Source of the DNA: Scandinavium sp036409475
Lineage (GTDB): Bacteria > Pseudomonadota > Gammaproteobacteria > Enterobacterales > Enterobacteriaceae
Assembly: GCF_036409475.1 (NCBI RefSeq)
Contig: NZ_JAYRCK010000009.1
Coordinates: 95,195 to 159,194 of the forward strand
Reading direction: 5' to 3'
Length of the DNA stretch: 64,000 nucleotides
Shown here: positions 1-7,699 of the stretch, one piece after another
Position numbering within the stretch: position 1 is the first letter of the stretch
Layout: every line of letters starts with the position of its first letter
Notes under the pieces: generated by a model
What the model was told of the DNA's origin: nothing
Database searches by the model: none
What the model saw: the letters and a program-made list of their open reading frames with translations, nothing else
Position numbers and translations under genes: made by a program

Positions 1-118
1 TAGGCCGTGCTGACAACGAGCCTGACCGATCAGACTCCGCGGCGCTGATATTTTTCTTCTGTGCTCAATTTCGGGAGGGGGTACTTCTGGAATATTTGCG
101 GCGGGGGGTTGGGTAAAT

Positions 119-138
119 CGCCGGGAATTTTACCCGGC
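119..138 (-). terminator. possible terminator hairpin of the Rap1a-like gene
   Basis: A GC-rich stem (GCCGGG at 120-125 with CCCGGC at 133-138, 7-base AT-rich loop) lies just beyond the stop codon of the minus-strand gene ending at 154. There is no clear T-run, so it may act only as a 3' stabilising hairpin. A very similar hairpin, there with a T-run, follows the immunity gene at 3834-3860. Bases 1-118 contain no gene I can recognise. Confidence 0.35.
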
Positions 139-153
139 AGACGGTATGACGTA

Positions 154-912
154 CTAATTAAACGTGCAGTTGCCACCAGACGGCACACCGATGAATAACT
201 GCATCTTTTCGCAAGTCACGGTGATCTTCTGCCCCTTCTTCAGCTTTGATGCCTGCGCCTTTTCTGAATCAGCCATACTCAGACTGACAGGCATGAATCG
301 ATTACCGCTCTCAAAACGAAGAATAACGTCATTCGTGAAATTTTTGGTTATGTCCTGAACAATTCCCGTCACCTCCACCTTGCGACCTCCAATCTTGTCA
401 TCGGCAGCGACTTCATTTTCATCGTACAGCGCTGCCAAATCTTTTGCCGTCGTCCGATACACGCTTTCGTCAGATGTGGCCCTCTTTGGTTTTGCTGTGT
501 CTGCTTGCGGCTGCGCTGAAGATATTAGTCCAGCAAGTACTATTTCTCTGAAATCCTTTTGTAACAGGGCATAGGCAGCGAAACCGCCACAGCTATCAAT
601 GGCGATCTTATCTTTTGTTATCAACCGTCCTTTAGCTTTGAGCGCCTGACCAGCGCCAATGCCATCTATCACTGAATTGTAAACTGTGTAGTAACTCGGA
701 GTATCTTTCTTCATCCCCTGCGTTGCCAGCTTAATCAGCGCATCCCCAGAACCTCCTTTCAGCGTCTGCTCACAACCGGCAGTAATCAGCGTTTTTACAT
801 AAGCCGCCAGATATTGGGGATATGGCTGGACTTCGCTTGACGGAGCGCCACCAGCGATTGAAGCAAACGAAGCGAGCACCAAAGGTAACGCTATGACTTT
901 TCTCATTTTCAC
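154..912 (-). CDS. secreted protein with Rap1a/Tai-like domain and C-terminal OB-fold
   Basis: The protein has 252 residues and an N-terminal signal peptide of about 22 (basic start, hydrophobic core, Ala-Gly-Gly-Ala end). Residues about 30-125 look like the Rap1a/Tai family, known mainly as periplasmic immunity proteins of T6SS amidase effectors; two cysteines (C in TAGCEQ and in IDSCGG) could pair. Residues about 155-252 resemble a tRNA_anti-like OB-fold, with VEVTGIVQDI followed by a KKGQKITVTC strand and a second cysteine pair. It is transcribed away from the PAAR/HNH effector genes that start at 1414. A periplasmic role is inferred from the signal peptide. It could be an orphan immunity protein or an unrelated periplasmic protein that uses the same fold. 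The family assignment comes from reading the sequence and was not tested by a profile search. Confidence 0.6.
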   Translation of the reverse strand: MKMRKVIALPLVLASFASIAGGAPSSEVQPYPQYLAAYVKTLITAGCEQTLKGGSGDALIKLATQGMKKDTPSYYTVYNSVIDGIGAGQALKAKGRLITKDKIAIDSCGGFAAYALLQKDFREIVLAGLISSAQPQADTAKPKRATSDESVYRTTAKDLAALYDENEVAADDKIGGRKVEVTGIVQDITKNFTNDVILRFESGNRFMPVSLSMADSEKAQASKLKKGQKITVTCEKMQLFIGVPSGGNCTFN

Positions 913-1065
913 TTTTCCGTATGTAGTTTCCTTGGTGATTTATAATAGATTTAACCGATCGAAATAAATTGTATCTATCGTTTTTACAGATCAATAATTG
1001 AGATGTATCCTACATTCGCCGCTTGCAAGAAAGCGGCAGAAATCAACTTCAATGGAGGTTTAGAA

Positions 1066-1278
1066 ATGGTAAGAAATGTGCTGTTGATGGGGATTATTTT
1101 TGCTGCGTTTAGTGTCAGCGCCGGGCGTATCACACTCAATAATCCAGAGTCGCAACCTTTGCCCAAGGGGGAGCTTCTTTGCATTTACACAAGCAGCGCC
1201 GCAGGCACGTTTACCTTCATTACGAAATCGAAAAAATGTCCGGCGGTCAAAACCTTCAGAACTTCGCAATCTGAATGA
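1066..1278 (+). CDS. small secreted hypothetical protein
   Basis: This is a 70-residue ORF starting at an ATG preceded by a good GGAGG (about 1052-1056). An upstream in-frame ATG at 1003 has no such site. Residues 1-20 form a convincing signal peptide (VRNVLLMGIIFAAFSVSAG). The mature part of about 50 residues has two cysteines and a Ser/Thr/Lys-rich end. I do not recognise the family. It is divergent from the Rap1a-like gene and lies 135 bases before the PAAR-like gene, so it may belong to the effector module, but nothing in the sequence proves that. Confidence 0.45.
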   Translation: MVRNVLLMGIIFAAFSVSAGRITLNNPESQPLPKGELLCIYTSSAAGTFTFITKSKKCPAVKTFRTSQSE

Positions 1279-1413
1279 GTTGCACCAATGTATTCACGTA
1301 ATGAATAATTTGAAATGCAGTTTCATTTTCTGGAAAAACCATTTCCTGTGAAAGGCCATTATTTATACAATGGGATACTAATGAAGATAAATTCATAACA
1401 AGCAGAGGGACTT

Positions 1414-1875
1414 ATGCAGCAATATACCAACGAGCTTACCGCCGAAATGCTGGCAGCCTTTGACCAGTCACCATTCACAGCCGAACAGCTCGCGGGAATG
1501 GATGAAGAAACCCGTAACCTGATCTCTGAAAGAAACGCCTACAATCTTGCCCATCCGGTTACAGCCGCTTATCTGGTTGCTACAGAAGGCAGCTTAACGC
1601 GCGATGGCGGAACGGTTTTCAGTGAATACAACGGGCAGCAGATTGAAAATGAGGGTGGTGTACTATTAAACGTTTCACTTGTGGGGGATGAAGTTCGTTA
1701 TCCGGATGGTACTACCGCGAAGATTATCACCGGAGTAGGGAATACTTCAGGTGACTCTGCCGCTCTTGTCGGTAGCTCACTCGACAACGGCGACGAAATC
1801 ATCAGTAGTGCGCAAGGAAGCGTCAGAAGAGCAGTCCGTGCCGGGGAAACGTTGCCTGCTGACTTTCTGAAATAA
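1414..1875 (+). CDS. PAAR-like domain protein preceding the effector
   Basis: The 153-residue protein has an AGAGGG ribosome site seven bases before the ATG. Residues 1-45 are helical and acidic. Residues about 50-140 form a repetitive beta region (ATEGSLTRDGGTVF, VSLVGDEVRYPDGT, AALVGSSLDNGDEI) typical of the PAAR superfamily, whose members cap the VgrG spike of T6SS. There is no signal peptide or membrane segment. It ends 12 bases before the gene for a second PAAR protein fused to a DNase, so the two are very probably co-transcribed. It may act as a spike tip or as an adaptor for loading the effector; that role is inferred. PAAR assignment moderately sure. Confidence 0.6.
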   Translation: MQQYTNELTAEMLAAFDQSPFTAEQLAGMDEETRNLISERNAYNLAHPVTAAYLVATEGSLTRDGGTVFSEYNGQQIENEGGVLLNVSLVGDEVRYPDGTTAKIITGVGNTSGDSAALVGSSLDNGDEIISSAQGSVRRAVRAGETLPADFLK

Positions 1876-1887
1876 GGAGATTCAGCT

Positions 1888-3555
1888 ATGGCATCAGTAA
1901 ACAGAGGTTGCACTGTCCACGGTAAAAATGTTGGCCTGGACGGTGATAAAACCTCTTCAGGCTCACGATGCGTCGCTGCCCGCCCAGGCGATAGCGTAAT
2001 GGGTAAGTGGAAACTCTACATTGGCGATAAGACAACTCCTTGCCCGAAGTGCGGGAAAGTCGGCGTCATTGTTACTGGAGACCACCGACAAACGAACAGC
2101 GCAGCTGTCGCCGTAGATGGCTCAATCATCCATTGCGGTTGCCCGGAAGGTTCAAACTTTCTGATTGCCCCCGGAACCGTGCAGATTAATGATCCCTTCG
2201 GTGTTTCGGAACCACCAGTAAACAAAGCCGCCGCCGCTGCGGCAGCCCTGAGTGCTCTACCCGTTTTTGCAAAATCCTGTCTGCGGGGAGATGGCTGCAC
2301 TGACGCAGGGACCGATCAGGAATCTGTTGATAACTTCGGTCATGCTGGTTATTACCGTGCAACTCCTCAGGCAGATCAACCGGTGGAAGAACCTGTTCAG
2401 CACGCACAGGCAGCAAAGAAGCACAAAGCAGCCGAACCAACACCGCCACCGGAAGATAATCGCCCGTGGTATAAGCGCCTATTCAGTTCTCCGGACACAA
2501 CCAAAGCCGCTGCGACAGCAGGAATGGCAACAGCAAGAGCCGTGACAACTACCGGGATCACGACCGGTGCAGCAACCGAAGCCGGATATGCGGCATTGCA
2601 GAAAATCGGCGGAAACTTTGCAACTGCTGGTCGCTGGATTGCCCCCAACCCCTCAACTGTTTTTCTTTTTGGTATGTTCTACTCGCCAAAGCTCAACAGC
2701 GGTGAGCAGGACTATATCGACAGGATGCGCCTTGAGCAGGCCGCCCGAAATAAAGACGATGTTCCAACCCGCGTTCGCTTTCGCTGGGAGGCTGACCAGT
2801 ACGGCACCATGAGACCGAAAGGTTTCCACGTCAGCGCCAGAGGCGGGCAGGATAAAGTTCCGGTGCGTATGCTTCAGAAGAACACCACCACCGGAAATTA
2901 CGAGTTTTGGGAGGATGGCGCAACCAAACCGACAATCGTCTGGACACCTGACGATCCGGGATATGCTTCACCTTCCAACACCGGCAATCAGGATAACGTC
3001 TACATTCCGCCAAACGTGCTTGTCTATCCGGAAAGTGAGATAAACAGTCCGTGGTCAACGGAAACACCCGCACCGGGAGAGCGCTCTTTCCGGGATTATA
3101 TTCTGGTGCATCCAGCCGGAACATTTGATCCAATTTATGTTTATCTTCGCAACCTGCCGGGGCAAGTTACAGGCAAAGGCCAGAAGGTTACAGGCACATG
3201 GTTAGCCGATGCGGGTAAGGGGAATGGCTCTCCGATCCCATCGCAGATCGCCGATAAACTGCGTGGGCGTACATTCTCCAACTTTGACGGCTTCAGGGAA
3301 GCATTCTGGCAAGAAGTGAGCAGAGACCCTGAACTTTCTAAACAGTTTATTCCAGCGAACGTTACACGAGCAGCAAATGGCAGAGCCCCTCGCGCCAGAT
3401 TTGCAGATACTGTAGGGAAACGACGGTCTTTTGAAATTCACCATTTAACCCCGATTAGTCAGGGGGGCGAAGTTTATAATGTCGATAACATGGGCGTCAT
3501 GACACCCAAGCATCACATTGGTACACACTCAGGCAGAGGAAATAGCAGTGAGTAA
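1888..3555 (+). CDS. PAAR / S-type pyocin / HNH DNase effector (T6SS-type toxin)
   Basis: This 555-residue polymorphic toxin has three parts. Residues about 1-95 are a PAAR domain with CxxC (CPKCG) and VDG...CGCPEGS. Residues about 290-420 match the S-type pyocin domain (RVRFRWEADQYG, then a proline-rich stretch ending FRDYILVHP). Residues about 420-555 are a colicin E7/E9-type HNH DNase. The catalytic signature is fully present: H518-H519, N534, H543 and H547, with the same spacing as H103/N118/H127/H131 of colicin E9. An Ala-rich hydrophobic stretch lies at about 200-250. The PAAR domain points to delivery on a T6SS spike into a neighbouring cell, where the DNase would cut chromosomal DNA. 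The immunity gene overlaps its last codons. No vgrG or T6SS core gene is in view, so delivery would depend on genes elsewhere. Confidence 0.88.
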   Translation: MASVNRGCTVHGKNVGLDGDKTSSGSRCVAARPGDSVMGKWKLYIGDKTTPCPKCGKVGVIVTGDHRQTNSAAVAVDGSIIHCGCPEGSNFLIAPGTVQINDPFGVSEPPVNKAAAAAAALSALPVFAKSCLRGDGCTDAGTDQESVDNFGHAGYYRATPQADQPVEEPVQHAQAAKKHKAAEPTPPPEDNRPWYKRLFSSPDTTKAAATAGMATARAVTTTGITTGAATEAGYAALQKIGGNFATAGRWIAPNPSTVFLFGMFYSPKLNSGEQDYIDRMRLEQAARNKDDVPTRVRFRWEADQYGTMRPKGFHVSARGGQDKVPVRMLQKNTTTGNYEFWEDGATKPTIVWTPDDPGYASPSNTGNQDNVYIPPNVLVYPESEINSPWSTETPAPGERSFRDYILVHPAGTFDPIYVYLRNLPGQVTGKGQKVTGTWLADAGKGNGSPIPSQIADKLRGRTFSNFDGFREAFWQEVSRDPELSKQFIPANVTRAANGRAPRARFADTVGKRRSFEIHHLTPISQGGEVYNVDNMGVMTPKHHIGTHSGRGNSSE

Positions 3556-3799
3556 ATTGCTCAGTGATTATACAAAAACCGATTTTATCAGTCTTGTTGC
3601 TGAAATCATTAGTGATCGAGGTACTGAAGAGCACCAAGATAATCTCTTGGAATTGTTCATCCAACTGATAGAGCATCCTGAAGGTTCAGACTTGATTTAC
3701 TATCCCGAATCAGCAGCGGAGGCAACCCCTGAAGCTATCGCTGATAAAGTTCAGGAATGGCGCAAAGCCAATGGTAAGCCGGGTTTTCGTGAAGAATGA
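3548..3799 (+). CDS. Im7/Im9-like colicin DNase immunity protein
   Basis: I take the GTG at 3548 as start. It has AGAGG about eight bases upstream and overlaps the end of the DNase gene (stop at 3553-3555) by eight bases, a usual toxin-immunity arrangement; an in-frame TTG lies at 3518. The 83-residue acidic protein has the colicin/pyocin immunity hallmark EHPEGSDLIYYP, shared with Im7/Im9, and the family ending EWRKANGKPGF. It should bind the HNH domain of the preceding effector next to its active site and so protect kin cells. Translational coupling would keep the immunity supplied along with the toxin. A terminator follows 34 bases later, so toxin and immunity end one transcript. Confidence 0.9.
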   Translation: MSKLLSDYTKTDFISLVAEIISDRGTEEHQDNLLELFIQLIEHPEGSDLIYYPESAAEATPEAIADKVQEWRKANGKPGFREE

Positions 3800-3833
3800 G
3801 CCTGCGATACTAAGCATTAAATGTTGATTAAAA

Positions 3834-3860
3834 GCGCCGGGTTTTTATCCCGGCGTTTTT
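3834..3860 (+). terminator. rho-independent terminator after the immunity gene
   Basis: The stem CGCCGGG (3835-3841) pairs with CCCGGCG (3849-3855) around a 7-base loop and is followed by TTTTT. It closes the PAAR/DNase/immunity transcript. Confidence 0.8.
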
Positions 3861-4123
3861 GCGCCTGGTTCAGTAATACCGGAGTTTAGAACAAAGTTAG
3901 CAATGTATTATTTTTGACTTTTGGGCAGCCCAAAGAGACAAAGCCGATTTTCGGCTGCTGCATAACATTGCTCATAGATTAAAAAGTGTTCGATTTTGGG
4001 AATGGTCAGGGCGGAGATTCTACAGAGGTTGGGGGGAAATTTGTACTGGAGAATTGCGCTCAGCACGCCTTTTCGGCTTAATGGCGCGGGACACCCCTCA
4101 GGTTTCGTTCATCAGGAGGAAGA
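3861..4123. other. gene-free stretch upstream of ampC
   Basis: No ORF of note lies in these 263 bases. In particular there is no divergent ampR, which normally sits here in species with inducible AmpC. A strong ribosome site, AGGAGGA at 4114-4120, belongs to ampC. No promoter could be assigned with certainty. Confidence 0.5.
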
Positions 4124-5290
4124 ATGACAACGAAAAAGCATCATCATCGCGTGAGTAAACCGATTCTGCTGGCTGCGGCGCTGTTTGCCACACCGCTTCT
4201 GGCGACAGCTTCAACCCCGGCATCTCTGCAAAAAATCGTCGATGAGACTGTTCAGCCGTTGCTGAAAGAGCAGCACATCCCAGGTATGGCGGTGGCGGTG
4301 ATTTATGAAGGCAAGCCGTACTTTTTCCACTACGGTCTGGCGGATATCAAAGCCAAACGTCCTGTTACTGACGACACACTGTTCGAGCTGGGCTCTGTGA
4401 GCAAAACGTTCACCGGCACGGCGGGCGGGTACGCGGTGCAGAGCGAAAAAGCCAATCTGAACGACGCGGCGGCGGATTACAGTAAGCAATTGACCGGTGC
4501 GCAATGGCGCAACATCTCGCTGCTGCAACTCGCCACTTATACTGCGGGCGGTCTGCCGTTGCAGCTTCCTGACGATGTAACCGATGAATCGTCGCTGTGG
4601 CGCTATTACAACGGCTGGCAACCTGAGTGGAAGCCAGGCACAAAACGTAACTACTCCAACGCCAGCATCGGTTTGTTTGGTGCACTGGCAGTCAGCAAAA
4701 GCGGGCTCAGCTTTGAGCAATTCATGCAGCAACACGTTTTCCAGCCGCTGAAGCTCAATCACACCTGGATTACCGTGCCTGAAAGCGAGCAGGGAAATTA
4801 CGCCTGGGGTTATCGTAACGGCGAACCCGTACGCGTCACGCCGGGGATGCTGGATGCCGAAGCTTATGGGGTGAAAACCACCATCAAAGATATGGCGGCG
4901 TTTATGCAGGCCAACATCGCACCGCAGCAGCTGCCAGCCAGCGACGAGACGCTGAAAAAAGCCATCGGCACGGCGCAGCAGGGTTACTACAAGATTGGCG
5001 ATATGTATCAGGGCTTAGGCTGGGAAATGTATCCGTGGCCGATCAACCCTCAACAGGTGATCACCGCCAGCGGCAAACTGCTGGAGGTGGGGGCGGCAGA
5101 ACGGCAAACGCCTGCTCGTCCTGCTACCCCGGCAAGCTGGCTACACAAAACCGGCAGCACCAATGGCTTCGGGGCTTACATCGCGTTTGTCCCAGAGAAA
5201 AAACTCGGTATCGTGATGCTGGCGAACAAAAATTATCCTAACCCGGTGCGGGTGACTGCCGCCTGGCAAATCCTTCACGCCTTGCAGTAA
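4124..5290 (+). CDS. ampC: class C beta-lactamase (AmpC family)
   Basis: This 388-residue serine beta-lactamase has a signal peptide of about 30 residues (basic THH-rich start, LLAAALFATPLLATAS core). All class C motifs are present: S91-V-S-K94 (the S64xxK67 motif), Y177-S-N179 (Y150-S-N) and K342-T-G344 (K315-T-G). The omega-loop and the C-terminal block GFGAYIAFVPEKKLGIVMLANKNYPNP are also intact. It hydrolyses penicillins and cephalosporins in the periplasm. The R2-loop area has an extra Ala/Thr/Pro-rich stretch at about 323-337. It sits alone between the effector module and bssR. In Citrobacter and Enterobacter, ampC is next to ampR and near frd/blc/sugE, so location and likely expression differ here. 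Serine DD-peptidase is the alternative family, but the three motifs favour a true AmpC. Confidence 0.93.
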   Translation: MTTKKHHHRVSKPILLAAALFATPLLATASTPASLQKIVDETVQPLLKEQHIPGMAVAVIYEGKPYFFHYGLADIKAKRPVTDDTLFELGSVSKTFTGTAGGYAVQSEKANLNDAAADYSKQLTGAQWRNISLLQLATYTAGGLPLQLPDDVTDESSLWRYYNGWQPEWKPGTKRNYSNASIGLFGALAVSKSGLSFEQFMQQHVFQPLKLNHTWITVPESEQGNYAWGYRNGEPVRVTPGMLDAEAYGVKTTIKDMAAFMQANIAPQQLPASDETLKKAIGTAQQGYYKIGDMYQGLGWEMYPWPINPQQVITASGKLLEVGAAERQTPARPATPASWLHKTGSTNGFGAYIAFVPEKKLGIVMLANKNYPNPVRVTAAWQILHALQ

Positions 5291-5298
5291 GGCGTTTT

Positions 5299-5323
5299 CC
5301 TCCCCGAAAGGGGAGGCTGTTTT
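5299..5323 (+). terminator. terminator of ampC
   Basis: A perfect CCTCCCC/GGGGAGG hairpin with a GAAA tetraloop (5299-5316), followed by a short T-rich run, lies nine bases after the ampC stop. It reaches the stop codon of the convergent small gene. Confidence 0.75.
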
Positions 5324-5552
5324 AGCGATAAATCACTTCCGGCTTACGGTCTTTAACGCTGTGATGATCCTCGCGTAATTCATCTGCGTCATCCCGGAAA
5401 CGAGCCCGAATATCATCGCTGTCGGCACTGTGGCGCATCCAGTGATCGGCGTTCGGCACCTTGTAAAACTCATGTCCGTTATGATTCGCCATCAACTGCC
5501 CGGAGAACAGGGCACATAGCAGCAGAACCACAGATAAGCCTTTCTTGAACAT
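5322..5552 (-). CDS. small secreted His/Asp-rich hypothetical protein
   Basis: The 76-residue product starts at the ATG at 5552. An in-frame GTG at 5585 would add eleven residues that spoil the signal peptide. Residues 1-22 (FKKGLSVVLLLCALFSGQLMA) are a clear signal peptide with cleavage likely after Ala. The mature part of about 54 residues is very polar, rich in His, Asp, Arg and Glu, without cysteine, and ends KPEVIYR. I do not recognise a family. It is convergent with ampC, sharing the terminator zone. The composition suggests a disordered periplasmic protein that could bind metal, which is only an inference. Confidence 0.55.
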   Translation of the reverse strand: MFKKGLSVVLLLCALFSGQLMANHNGHEFYKVPNADHWMRHSADSDDIRARFRDDADELREDHHSVKDRKPEVIYR

Positions 5553-5799
5553 TTTTGCACCGTCGGGTTGAGAAGACCGGCGCACTATACCAATCGTTTC
5601 TGTACGTGACTATTCAGTTTCCCAAACTAAGGCTCAACAAATGTTGATTTTTTGTACGCTGTAGTGACAGCCTGTTTGCCCTGCATCAGCAAAATTTGCA
5701 CTTCGGTTAAAGATTGATGAAATATTGACCGCACGCATCATTGTGCACAAAAAATGACCATACTATACTTGTGACAATGGACGACACAGGAGGAAAGGT

Positions 5800-6183
5800 A
5801 TGAACGTTGACAGACGATTCCGCCACCTGTTGAACAAGCTGGTGAATGCCCAAATCGATCTCGCGGCCTATCTGCAACTCAGACGCGCCAAGGGATACAT
5901 GTCAGTCAGCGACAACGATCATCTGCGTGAAAACTGTTTCGACCTCTGTGGCGAGCTGCGCGAGAACGCGGCAGCATTTTCGCCATCGCTAGCGCCTGCG
6001 CAAAGCGAGGCGCTGCATGCCGCCGGAGAAGCCTTAGCCTCTGCGGCAGTGTGCCTGATGAGCGGACATCATGACTGTCCCTCATTCATTGTGGTTAACC
6101 CAGATGCCCTGCAACGCTGTCTCGACACCTTAGCTGTAAACATTCAGGTGATAAATAAATCCGCGCCCATGGCGCACGCCTGA
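5800..6183 (+). CDS. bssR: biofilm regulator BssR
   Basis: The product has 127 residues, the same length as E. coli BssR (YliH), and shares its best conserved blocks: LRRAKGYMSVSDNDHLR near residues 27-43 and AAVCLMSGHHDCPS near 86-99. BssR is a small soluble protein that affects biofilm formation and indole/AI-2 linked signalling in E. coli; its molecular mechanism is unclear. AGGAGG at about 5791 sets the ATG. The gene is monocistronic here, with a long AT-rich leader upstream and a terminator downstream. In E. coli it is preceded by rimO; here ampC and an effector module lie on that side, so this is a junction between backbone and accessory DNA. Confidence 0.92.
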   Translation: MNVDRRFRHLLNKLVNAQIDLAAYLQLRRAKGYMSVSDNDHLRENCFDLCGELRENAAAFSPSLAPAQSEALHAAGEALASAAVCLMSGHHDCPSFIVVNPDALQRCLDTLAVNIQVINKSAPMAHA

Positions 6184-6186
6184 CAA

Positions 6187-6213
6187 CCGGGGGGAGAGGG
6201 CTCTCCCCCGTTC
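6187..6213 (+). terminator. terminator of bssR
   Basis: The stem CGGGGG.AGAG / CTCT.CCCCCG, followed by TTCT, lies directly after the bssR stop. It also faces the end of the convergent membrane-protein gene. Confidence 0.65.
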
Positions 6214-6219
6214 TGATTG

Positions 6220-6681
6220 CTACGCCTTATGGGATTGGGGTTGTTTCCGGCACCACATAAGTGTGCAGACCTTAAAAGCCTCTGAAAAAATAAACAAGCT
6301 GACATTAAGCCAGACCAGTGAGGAGGCCGTAAGGTGAAGTATGAGTGGAATGAATACCAGCGAACATTTTAAGGTAATAAACCTAAGGATCTCCTGTAAT
6401 GAAATAAATAATAATGGTGCCGACGTGCCTCGCAGGAATAAGTTGGCTGAAAAAAACAGCGAGACCAAAGTCAAAATATCGCAGATAACAAGGATAGATA
6501 TCCAAAACAAACCTGCTCCCTCAATACCAAACGAATCAATGGTCGATATAATCCCTTTTATATCTGAATAAATGGGGATTCGATTGTTAATAATGGAAAA
6601 TATAAAATAAGATATCAGTGACATGACATCCATAATTCCCCAAAATCGAAGTATCTTACTTCTTAAATTCATAATCTTCAT
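6220..6681 (-). CDS. multi-pass membrane protein, unknown function
   Basis: The start is the ATG at 6681, which has AGGAG six bases upstream; a GTG at 6684 is also in frame. The 153-residue product has about four hydrophobic segments (about 15-30, 55-80, 95-120, 122-140) and a basic tail ending in WCRKQPQSHKA. It overlaps the end of the upstream gene by 26 bases, so the two are probably translated together. Base composition is clearly lower in GC than bssR and yliI on either side, a sign of recent acquisition. I recognise no family. The layout (soluble protein, then a small overlapping membrane protein) is seen in effector/immunity pairs, but this is only an inference. Confidence 0.6.
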   Translation of the reverse strand: MKIMNLRSKILRFWGIMDVMSLISYFIFSIINNRIPIYSDIKGIISTIDSFGIEGAGLFWISILVICDILTLVSLFFSANLFLRGTSAPLLFISLQEILRFITLKCSLVFIPLILHLTASSLVWLNVSLFIFSEAFKVCTLMWCRKQPQSHKA

Positions 6682-7459
6682 CACTTACTCCTGGAATCCA
6701 TTGCCATGATGAACCAGAGACTGTCCATGCATCGTCGCTTTCCCTATATTTCTGATAAATTTTGCGTTCTTCGCCGTATCGACGAATGACGGAACGTGCC
6801 TCAATGATTCTTTTGTTATCAAAGGTAATATTATGTGGAAGTGGCGACCAGACCTGAGCTTTCTCTCTGGAGGTGTTAGCCAGATCCTGTCCATCAGAGA
6901 GGAAAATTCGCCCTTCATCCCCCATGCTTGTGGCCCGGTTTACCGCAAGTACACCTAAGTTTTTTAACCCGTGATAATCATTATCTTTCGTTTTCCAGTA
7001 CCCTGGTCCATAGGTGAGCGTTTTGGGGCTAATGTCACTGTGGGTAGGGGGTGGGGCGCTTGTTCCTAATACTGTGTTTTTAAAATAACGGATCACGTTA
7101 TCTGTGAAAATAGAATCATACAGGGTATCATTTACACAAAATAAATCACCTTCATGTGCGATAAAAAAGGGATACGTCTGGAAATCTCTTTTTTCTTGTG
7201 CAGTCATGATTAAATGGCCTGAGTTTAATAAATCCGATATTCTGCCGAGAACGCTTCTATAATATAAGCTCAAAGGAGGTGTTGTGTGCAGAGGCAGTTT
7301 TCTTTCAACTGAAAAACCCTCGATGGAGTTAGATGAGTAGAGTTTATCCTGAGTAATGATGTATTCATCCTGCAATACTGTTATGGCAATCATTGGGTTA
7401 ATAATGTTTTCGTATTCTTTAGGGCTAAGTGTGGATTTTCGTAAGTCAAATAACTCCAT
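6656..7459 (-). CDS. hypothetical soluble protein, first gene of a two-gene low-GC unit
   Basis: The 267-residue protein starts at an ATG with AAGGAC about nine bases upstream. It has no signal peptide, membrane segment or cysteine-rich motif. The N-terminal half contains ITVLQDEYIITQDKLY and LYYRSVLGRISDLLNSG. The C-terminal half is rich in aromatic and charged residues (GPGYWKTKDNDYHGLKNLG, WTVSGSSWQWIPGVSDEDYEF). I do not recognise a family. Codon and base use are AT-rich compared with the backbone. It is followed by a membrane protein with a 26-base overlap. It could be an anti-bacterial toxin with the membrane protein as immunity, or a phage-defence pair; no sequence motif decides between these. 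Confidence 0.55.
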   Translation of the reverse strand: MELFDLRKSTLSPKEYENIINPMIAITVLQDEYIITQDKLYSSNSIEGFSVERKLPLHTTPPLSLYYRSVLGRISDLLNSGHLIMTAQEKRDFQTYPFFIAHEGDLFCVNDTLYDSIFTDNVIRYFKNTVLGTSAPPPTHSDISPKTLTYGPGYWKTKDNDYHGLKNLGVLAVNRATSMGDEGRIFLSDGQDLANTSREKAQVWSPLPHNITFDNKRIIEARSVIRRYGEERKIYQKYRESDDAWTVSGSSWQWIPGVSDEDYEFKK

Positions 7460-7699
7460 GGCATAATGTCCTTGAATGGTTTGAAATTTGTGATAAGCGA
7501 TGATTATATTTCTCTACATCGTGTTTTGACTCTTATATCGTTCAACACAGAATAATAATGTGTTCTGACGCAATATTTTTTCGTCCGAGAATCTGGAACT
7601 GCTTTTCCACTCACGTAGCAAGTTAAGGTTTTGTAAAAATCCCGCCTTACGCCCAACCTGCTGGCTACCCTTAACCCATTCGCTAAAAAGGAGACAGCC

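Noticed and set aside
1..118. End of an upstream gene at the window edge
   Set aside because: One frame is open to about 114, but its residues match no family I know and no coding signal is clear.
4211..4762. Long minus-strand ORF opposite ampC
   Set aside because: It is an antisense shadow of a high-GC gene, with no family features.
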